NCBI GenBank assembly: GCA_903831635.1
Contig: CAIKYN010000255.1
Coordinates: forward strand, 1-5,534
Length of the DNA: 5,534 nucleotides
Direction of reading: 5' to 3'
Source: an uncultured Spartobacteria bacterium
Lineage (GTDB): Bacteria; Verrucomicrobiota; Verrucomicrobiia; Chthoniobacterales; UBA6821
The notes beneath the pieces were generated by a model that saw only the letters and a list, made by a program, of their open reading frames with translations, was not told the origin of the DNA and did not search any database. Numbering within the stretch: the stretch's first letter is position 1; each line of letters opens with the position of its first letter. The translations under genes were made by a program, and so were the position numbers. Positions 1-4,446 of the stretch are shown here, in pieces.

Positions 1-224
1 AAGAAGCCGTTGATCAGAGCCGCAACCAATGAAAGTCCGAAGCTGATGCGGTAAGTGGCAACGACCTGCGGATCGGTCACAGTCTCCCAAAAATGGTGCC
101 AGCCTCCCGAGAGGGTCTTCCCGACCAAGGCGGCTAGAGGGACGAGCACGATCAGGGAGAGCCATGTCACGGTCCATCCGAGGCTCAGGTGGAAGCCAGG
201 CAGGATATGTCGCTTTCGGCTCAT
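1..224 (-). CDS. cysT: Sulfate ABC transporter permease CysT/CysU, N-terminal part (runs off left edge)
   Basis: This is one of the two inner-membrane permease subunits that pass sulfate (and usually thiosulfate) from the periplasmic binding protein into the cytoplasm, powered by CysA. Seventy-four codons are visible. The protein starts MSRKRHILPGFHLSLG, followed by a hydrophobic first helix (about residues 18-37) and the segment WETVTDPQVVATYRISFGLS at about 46-65. The RxLPGFxLSLG start and the TDPQVVAxYxxS motif are typical of CysT/CysU. The next helix begins at the window edge, so the rest of the gene lies outside. ATG at 224 is chosen because it gives the usual family N-terminus. Only a weak GAG lies upstream. 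It begins 16 nt after the stop of the M14-type gene, so it is very likely co-transcribed with that gene and with sbp. cysW and cysA would be expected further left. The identification rests on remembered family sequence and not on a search. Confidence 0.9.
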   Translation of the reverse strand, partial: MSRKRHILPGFHLSLGWTVTWLSLIVLVPLAALVGKTLSGGWHHFWETVTDPQVVATYRISFGLSLVAALINGF

Positions 225-240
225 GTGTCTCGTGGGATCT

Positions 241-1053
241 CTAGATATCCCTGCCCTCGGAACTGATAGTCCGGAAGAGCGAGAGGATCTGCTTCATGGC
301 GACCAGATGGGCCTCGACCTGTTTCCCCAGTGGGGCGTGGTGCGGTGTCTCAAAGACGATGGAGAAAGGTTGTGGATGCTGATCCTGAGGTGCTCCGAGG
401 ATCCCTTGATAGCCGCCGAAGATCATCGAGTCCCTCGCCGGGTGCGTGTCGATTTCCGGACGGGCATCGCGTGGAAGCACTGCTGAAGCGGCATGCAGTG
501 CTGGTTCGAGCAGATGTCGGGTGAGCGTGCTTCCGTTCACGTAGCCATAGATTCCTTCGCTGGTATCGTCGGTGTGAAGCGCGATGATGCCGTCGAACTG
601 TCGCGCCCGCAGATCCTGTTCCAAAAGGCGTACTTCGGGTTCCTCGGTGTCACTCCAGAAGCAACGGTTCAGATCCTTTCCGGACTCTCCCTCGCGCCGT
701 CCCATCTCGAATCCCCAGGGGTTGCAGACCGGGTAGACAAAGAGTTCGTAGAACTCGGCGATATGGGGATTCTTTTTTAGTTCCTGGAGCAGTTGGATGG
801 CAGCGATGACACCCGACTGCTCATCGCCATGGATTCCGGCAAAGATCCCTACTCTGTAGAAAGTCGAAGAGGAGGGATCGCTCCAGCGGTAGCGCATGAG
901 ATGACGTCCTCCGGGAGATTCCCTGACATGGCATGGCTCCAGAAACCTATTGCGAGCCGCAAGCTGATCACCATACCGCAGAATGGACTCCGTACGCCTA
1001 CCCAACAGCGATGACTCCAGGGAGGTCGTCGTTGTTGGAAGCTGAGCGTTCAT
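241..1053 (-). CDS. M14-family zinc carboxypeptidase / aspartoacylase-succinylglutamate desuccinylase-like hydrolase
   Basis: This 270-residue protein looks like a zinc-dependent amide hydrolase of the M14/AstE-AspA superfamily. The expected active-site elements appear in order: FAGIHGDEQSG with presumed zinc ligands His75 and Glu78, NPWGFEMGRR at 111-120 leading to DLNR at 127-130, a third presumed zinc ligand in ALH (His160), and the presumed catalytic Glu235 in VFETP. All key residues are present, so it should be active. There is no signal peptide or membrane segment, so it is probably cytoplasmic. Members of this superfamily remove acyl groups from amino acids (aspartoacylase, succinylglutamate desuccinylase) or cleave peptides (murein tripeptide amidase MpaA). 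The substrate cannot be read from sequence. It lies 25 nt after sbp and 16 nt before cysT, inside a sulfate-transport operon, which suggests a role in sulfur nutrition, but that is inference. No Shine-Dalgarno is seen before ATG 1053. Confidence 0.85.
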   Translation of the reverse strand: MNAQLPTTTTSLESSLLGRRTESILRYGDQLAARNRFLEPCHVRESPGGRHLMRYRWSDPSSSTFYRVGIFAGIHGDEQSGVIAAIQLLQELKKNPHIAEFYELFVYPVCNPWGFEMGRREGESGKDLNRCFWSDTEEPEVRLLEQDLRARQFDGIIALHTDDTSEGIYGYVNGSTLTRHLLEPALHAASAVLPRDARPEIDTHPARDSMIFGGYQGILGAPQDQHPQPFSIVFETPHHAPLGKQVEAHLVAMKQILSLFRTISSEGRDI

Positions 1054-1078
1054 CGGTGGAGTGGGCAGGCCTAGTCGT

Positions 1079-2125
1079 TCAGTTGTGGTTCAATCCCTTG
1101 ATGATCTGATCGAAGATGCCGCCATCGGAGAAGTTCTCCTTCTGAGCCTTCTTCCAACCTCCAAAATCGGCAATGGAGGTCAGTTCCAGGTCCTTGAATT
1201 GCGAGGCATACTTGGCTTGTGCCGAGGGATCGATGGGGCGGTAGAAATTCTTTCCAATGATCTCCTGTCCCTCGGGACTATAGAGGTACTCGAGGTATGC
1301 TGTTGCCTCCTTGCGGGTGTTATGACGCTCGACATTCCCATCGACAACCGTGACGGGTGGCTCGGCGAGGATGCTAATGGATGGAACCACGATCTCGTAG
1401 TCATCGGGATGGAGTTTCTTGATCATGAGAGCCTCGTTCTCCCATGAGATGGCAACATCTCCCAGCTTGCGCTCGGTGAAGTTGATGGTGGCTGCTCGGG
1501 CTCCGGCGGGCAGACCGTTCTTTTGGGCACTCTTGTAGATTTGTCCCAGGAAGTAGCGGATCTTCTGCTCATCCGCGCCAAACTGTTTCTTCGCATAGGA
1601 CCATGCTGCGAGATAGTTCCAGCGGGCTCCGCCGCTGGATTTTGGATTGGGCGTGATGACGGAGACATCCTCGCGTGTCAGGTCATTCCAGTCTTTAATG
1701 TTCTTTGGATTCCCTTTGCGCACCAGAAAGACAATCGTCGAGGTGTAGGGGGAGCTGTTGTGTGGGAGTCGGGATTGCCAATCTTTTGGAATCAGGGGCT
1801 TCTGGTGATCGATGCTTCCTTTCTCGTAGATGGCGTCGATGTCATATCCGAGCCCCAGCGTGGCCACGTCGGCTTCGCTTCCATCCTGAATCAGGCGGGA
1901 CTGGGAACCCGAGCCTCCGTTGGAGGTGGAAATCGTCACTACCTCCCCGGTCTGATCTTTCCAGTGCTTCGCAAAAGCATCGTTGTATTCTGCGTACAAC
2001 TCACGGGTCGGATCGTAGCTGACATTAAGAAGAGTCACTTCTGACTTCGGCTTGGAGCATCCCGAGAAGAATCCGGTGATGATGAGTGAGGTCAGAAGGA
2101 TGAAAAGCGAGTGCCTGAGGTTCAT
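1079..2125 (-). CDS. sbp: Sulfate-binding protein of the Sbp/CysP family, probable lipoprotein
   Basis: This is the extracytoplasmic solute-binding component of the sulfate ABC importer, about 348 residues, a normal family length. Family motifs appear in order: VSYDPTRELY at 35-44, NGGSGSQ at 69-75, EADVATLGLGYDID at 84-97, PNPKSSGGARWNYLAAW at 159-175 (containing the NPKSSGGAR signature), WENEA at 228-232 and ILAEPPVTVVD at 252-262. The N-terminus is MNLRH, a hydrophobic stretch, then FFSGCSK with Cys23 as a good lipobox cysteine. It therefore looks membrane-anchored, unlike the soluble periplasmic enterobacterial Sbp. The ATG at 2125 is preferred over an in-frame TTG at 2143, because it puts a short positive n-region directly before the hydrophobic core. 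Neither start has a Shine-Dalgarno. The gene follows the Rrf2 regulator by about 114 nt and precedes the M14-type gene by 25 nt. Sulfate is the likely ligand, with thiosulfate also possible. Confidence 0.95.
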   Translation of the reverse strand: MNLRHSLFILLTSLIITGFFSGCSKPKSEVTLLNVSYDPTRELYAEYNDAFAKHWKDQTGEVVTISTSNGGSGSQSRLIQDGSEADVATLGLGYDIDAIYEKGSIDHQKPLIPKDWQSRLPHNSSPYTSTIVFLVRKGNPKNIKDWNDLTREDVSVITPNPKSSGGARWNYLAAWSYAKKQFGADEQKIRYFLGQIYKSAQKNGLPAGARAATINFTERKLGDVAISWENEALMIKKLHPDDYEIVVPSISILAEPPVTVVDGNVERHNTRKEATAYLEYLYSPEGQEIIGKNFYRPIDPSAQAKYASQFKDLELTSIADFGGWKKAQKENFSDGGIFDQIIKGLNHN

Positions 2126-2239
2126 GAATGTCAGTGAGATCAATAACGACCATAAAGGTCATGAATAAAGAAACAATAAAATACGATCTGAATCGTTTGA
2201 TGAAGAAGGGGAGAATCAACCCCCTCCCGGAAGTGCCGA
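2126..2239 (-). promoter_or_regulatory. Intercistronic spacer between the Rrf2 gene and sbp, with short hairpins
   Basis: This 114-nt spacer is much longer than the other gaps of the operon. On the transcribed strand, just after the regulator stop, GGGAG (2224-2228) can pair with CTCCC (2209-2213) across 10 nt. Next, ACGAT (2192-2196) can pair with ATCGT (2183-2187) across a 4-nt loop, followed by a T-rich run. Closer to sbp, GACC and GGTC (2148-2160) flank a 5-nt loop. The stems are short. They may be processing or attenuation elements, a weak internal terminator, or an operator for an internal sbp promoter. No clear -35/-10 pair was found. Confidence 0.3.
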
Positions 2240-2704
2240 CTAAATCCCGTCTCCGTCGAGTCCCTGAATCCGTTGGAGTTCCTCGCGTCCGACCGGGGTC
2301 GATTTCATGACATCTGCAAGGGTTGTTCTGTCCATGAGTCCGGCAACGAGATTCCTCGCAGTCAACATAACGCGCCGGAAGCGGCAGGTGGATTCCTGGC
2401 TGCAACGCTTGTAGTCGGTGACCGAAACACAGGCGATGGGTGCCAGATAGCCGTCGAAGTGTCGAACGACCTCTCCCATGGTGATCTTCTCCGGGGCTTT
2501 GGCGAGTTGGTAGCCGCCTCGCTTCCCTGCGGTGCTGACAACCCATCCCTTCTCCTTGAGATCGAGCATGATGTGTTCGAGGAAACGCTTCGGCACGTCA
2601 TTGCGACGCGCGAGTTCAAGAATAGGGATCGGTGGACTCCCCCTGTGTTCTACCAGAGTGAAGAGCGCCCTCAGGGCATAGTCGGTCCGCATTGAGAGCT
2701 GCAT
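2240..2704 (-). CDS. Rrf2-family transcriptional regulator with three conserved-type cysteines
   Basis: This is a 154-residue DNA-binding regulator, the usual Rrf2 length. It begins MQLSMRTDYALRALFTL, the typical Rrf2 opening, followed by a winged helix-turn-helix (about 25-60, including ELARRNDVPKRFLEHIMLDL) and the wing KGWVVSTAGKRGGYQLAK (about 52-69). The dimerisation/sensor part carries Cys92, Cys101 and Cys107 (spacing C-x8-C-x5-C), the region where IscR, NsrR and RirA hold an iron-sulfur cluster. CymR, the cysteine-metabolism Rrf2 regulator, lacks that triad. The gene is first in the sulfate-uptake operon, so control of sulfate import in response to sulfur, Fe-S or redox status is likely but inferred. 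A 23-bp inverted repeat abuts the start codon and would suit autoregulation. ATG 2704 is chosen because it gives the standard N-terminus; Met5 is less likely. No Shine-Dalgarno is visible. Confidence 0.93.
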   Translation of the reverse strand: MQLSMRTDYALRALFTLVEHRGSPPIPILELARRNDVPKRFLEHIMLDLKEKGWVVSTAGKRGGYQLAKAPEKITMGEVVRHFDGYLAPIACVSVTDYKRCSQESTCRFRRVMLTARNLVAGLMDRTTLADVMKSTPVGREELQRIQGLDGDGI

Positions 2705-2727
2705 ATGTATTAGCTTACACGATACAT
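2705..2727. promoter_or_regulatory. 23-bp inverted repeat, candidate Rrf2 operator
   Basis: ATGTAT and ATACAT are perfect inverted arms separated by 11 nt, directly upstream of the regulator start codon. The overall length and the outer AT-rich arms resemble sites bound by Rrf2 dimers (IscR type 1 and NsrR sites are palindromes of similar size), but the centre is not symmetric. The half-site string GATACATT at 2721-2728 recurs at 2890-2897 ahead of the MFS gene. Confidence 0.4.
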
Positions 2728-2733
2728 TAAATC

Positions 2734-2763
2734 GTTAAACCAAGAAAATAGTGATCCGCTCAA
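2734..2763 (-). promoter_or_regulatory. Candidate promoter of the rrf2-sbp operon
   Basis: On the minus strand, TTGAGC (2758-2763) could be the -35 and TTTAAC (2734-2739) the -10, with an 18-nt spacer. Each matches the sigma-70 consensus at four of six bases. Transcription would start near 2727, inside the 23-bp dyad at 2705-2727, which would fit repression by a dimer bound there. The assignment is weak. Confidence 0.28.
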
Positions 2764-2776
2764 AACCTTGGATCAC
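2751..2776. repeat. 26-bp inverted repeat GTGATCC-N12-GGATCAC
   Basis: Seven-base perfect arms (2751-2757 and 2770-2776) flank a 12-nt spacer. It overlaps the candidate -35 of the minus-strand operon, so it is a possible operator or activator site. Its sequence is unrelated to the 2705-2727 dyad, so a second regulator might bind. It could also be chance. Confidence 0.4.
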
Positions 2777-2791
2777 GCAATCAGGGCCATC

Positions 2792-2866
2792 TGCCAACCT
2801 TACACATCACTTTTATGTGGTCGCAATAAATTAGAAGATTGGAAGTTACAAAAAGTAAGGTTGGCA
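2792..2866. repeat. Perfect 12-bp inverted repeat with arms 51 nt apart
   Basis: TGCCAACCTTAC at 2792-2803 is exactly the reverse complement of GTAAGGTTGGCA at 2855-2866. The intervening 51 nt are AT-rich and contain a small hairpin, CACAT (2803-2807) with ATGTG (2815-2819), which shares base 2803 with the left arm. On the plus strand the right arm is followed by a second TTGGCA (2867-2872) and then six T (2873-2878). The arms may be two operator sites bound by a looping regulator, or the closing stem of a structured transcript. Confidence 0.55.
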
Positions 2867-2911
2867 TTGGCATTTTTTGCTTTGAGGAAGATACATTCTT
2901 TCAGAGTGTGA

Positions 2912-2941
2912 ATGACCCAAGTTTCGACTGCTCAATTTAAT
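2912..2941 (+). promoter_or_regulatory. Candidate promoter of the MFS transporter gene
   Basis: TTTAAT at 2936-2941 matches the -10 consensus at five of six bases. ATGACC at 2912-2917 is a partial -35 (four of six) with an 18-nt spacer. Transcription would start near 2948, leaving a leader of only about 11 nt before ATG 2959, consistent with the lack of a Shine-Dalgarno. Confidence 0.33.
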
Positions 2942-2958
2942 CCCCAGAACACCTGCTC

Positions 2959-4359
2959 ATGATTATTGCTGACGAACCCCATGGAGAAGATGCTGATGAG
3001 AAGATAGAGATCACCTTGCGTGGGTGGATCATCTGGGGAGTCGCCGCACTCTTTTACCTCTATGAATTCTTTGTCCGTGTCGCCCCTTCGGCTATGGCAC
3101 CGGAACTCCAGAAGGCTTTTCAGCTCTCAGCTGCCGGTCTGGGCGCTGCCATCGGTACTTATTACATCATCTATTCCCCGTCCCAGTTGCTCGCCGGAAG
3201 TTTTCTGGACCGGTTCGGTGCCAAGACCATTCTCGTCCCTGCTTCGCTTATTTGTAGTCTCGGATGTTTTTTGGAAGTCATGGGGCATGATGCCTTCTGG
3301 CTCAGCAGCGCGCGATTCTGCCAGGGACTTGGCTCAGCCTTTGCCTTTGTCGGCACCATGTACCTGGCTGCGGAGTGGTTCCCTCGGTCCACGCTCGCCA
3401 TGCTCTCGGGGCTCACGACATCCCTAGGGATGGCGGGTGCGATCATTGGAAATTCGGGGATCGCCCATATTGTGGCCACTTTTGGATGGCACCCCTCGAT
3501 TCTGGCGGCTGGGTTTCTGGGGTTGCTTATTACGGCACTCATTTATTTTATCATTCCCAGCCGGGGAATCCCTCATCATGGACATGCCTCTTCCACGGAG
3601 CGACCACGGCGTCCTGGAATCTTGAGTGCACTCAAGATCGTCTATGCGAATCCACAGAGTTGGTTGGTCGGCATCTCGGGAACAGCCCTGTACATGCCTC
3701 TTTCCATCCTTGGTGCTCTCTGGGGTGTGGAGTATATCAGCTCGGTGACGGGAGGTAACAAGGTGGCGGCGGCAGGTGCCGTCTCCATGCTCTATGTCGG
3801 CTGGCTGATCGGTGGTCCGATCGCAGGATGGTTCTCGGATCGTACCCGGATGAGGCGCAATCTGCTTTTATGGGCCGGAGCTGCGACTTTCCTGACCACG
3901 CTGATCGTGGTCTCGATCCACTCTCTTTCCGTGACAAGTGCCTATTTACTGATGTTGCTGCTTGGATTTGCCTCCACCTCGCAGGTCGTTTGTTTCGCCA
4001 CTGCTGTGGAACATAACCCGAGGTCGGTTTCCGGGACGGCAATTGCTGCGACCAACATGATGATCATGCTCTTGGGGGGAGCTGGTGAGTGGATGTTCGG
4101 CGTTTTACTTGATCATTTCTCCGGAGGAGGCATACACGATTCGTATTCGCAGGCTGCTTACCACAAAGCCATTCTTCTCCTCCCGGCCGTCTCAGCGATA
4201 GGACTTGTGGCGGCATACTTCCTCGCCGAGCCGAACGACAAGAAGGCAACTGTTCCGATCGACGTGACGCTGAGTGCGGAATCACTGGTCTGGCCCAAAC
4301 TTCCATTGAATCGCTTGTTCCAGTGGTTGAGTCGATGGTACGGGGGAAATAAGAAATAG
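2959..4359 (+). CDS. MFS transporter, 12 membrane helices, substrate unknown
   Basis: This 466-residue inner-membrane carrier belongs to the major facilitator superfamily. Hydrophobic segments suggest twelve helices: six at about 23-199 and six at about 235-423, joined by a polar cytoplasmic loop (about 200-232, with HHGH and a basic ERPRRP stretch). Superfamily motifs are clear: motif A GSFLDRFGAK at 80-89 between helices 2 and 3, the ARFCQGLGSA element at 118-127 in helix 4, and a second motif A-like GPIAGWFSDRTRMRR at 286-300. Helix 1 contains the unusual charged stretch YEFFVRVAPSAM (35-46). The C-terminal tail is about 40 residues, polar, ending basic. From memory this resembles a poorly characterised MFS group seen in several Gram-negative bacteria; substrate not assignable. 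ATG 2959 is the only Met before helix 1; no Shine-Dalgarno. It is divergent from the sulfate operon and 87 nt upstream of an OprB porin gene on the same strand, so the two may act together. Confidence 0.92.
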   Translation: MIIADEPHGEDADEKIEITLRGWIIWGVAALFYLYEFFVRVAPSAMAPELQKAFQLSAAGLGAAIGTYYIIYSPSQLLAGSFLDRFGAKTILVPASLICSLGCFLEVMGHDAFWLSSARFCQGLGSAFAFVGTMYLAAEWFPRSTLAMLSGLTTSLGMAGAIIGNSGIAHIVATFGWHPSILAAGFLGLLITALIYFIIPSRGIPHHGHASSTERPRRPGILSALKIVYANPQSWLVGISGTALYMPLSILGALWGVEYISSVTGGNKVAAAGAVSMLYVGWLIGGPIAGWFSDRTRMRRNLLLWAGAATFLTTLIVVSIHSLSVTSAYLLMLLLGFASTSQVVCFATAVEHNPRSVSGTAIAATNMMIMLLGGAGEWMFGVLLDHFSGGGIHDSYSQAAYHKAILLLPAVSAIGLVAAYFLAEPNDKKATVPIDVTLSAESLVWPKLPLNRLFQWLSRWYGGNKK

Positions 4360-4381
4360 ACGGTTTGTTTGTCCGGTTTTC

Positions 4382-4402
4382 GATCCTTTGATCCCGTTTT
4401 TT
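4382..4402 (+). terminator. Weak terminator-like element after the MFS gene
   Basis: GATC-CTTT-GATC (4382-4393) can form a four-base-pair hairpin, followed three bases later by six T (4397-4402). The stem is too short to be convincing, and the porin gene follows on the same strand, so read-through is quite possible. Confidence 0.2.
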
Positions 4403-4446
4403 CTCCTCAAGCCGCAGTTCGAACCTTCCCTATCCTTTTCATCACG

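Noticed and set aside
55..486. Plus-strand open frame of 143 codons over the left edge.
   Set aside because: It is antisense to cysT and the M14-type gene, both of which show conserved motifs; no family features.
1523..2044. Plus-strand open frame of 173 codons opposite sbp.
   Set aside because: It is antisense to a strongly conserved Sbp coding region; a shadow of that gene's codon use.
2125..2143. TTG at 2143 as an alternative start of sbp, six codons upstream.
   Set aside because: It would lengthen the n-region before the positive charges, has no ribosome binding site, and the ATG at 2125 gives a standard lipoprotein signal.
2025..2546. Minus-strand open frame of 173 codons across the rrf2-sbp spacer.
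   Set aside because: It overlaps the Rrf2 gene and the start of sbp out of frame, with Arg/Gly/His-rich shadow composition.
2867..2872. Tandem TTGGCA copies (2861-2872) as a repeat array.
   Set aside because: Only two copies of six bases; too short to call a repeat family, so noted only as part of the larger dyad.
2867..2880. TTGGCATTTTTTGC ahead of the MFS gene resembles a sigma-54 (-24/-12) promoter.
   Set aside because: The distance from GG to GC is 10 bases; the sigma-54 consensus needs 12, and the upstream TTGGCA copy gives 16.
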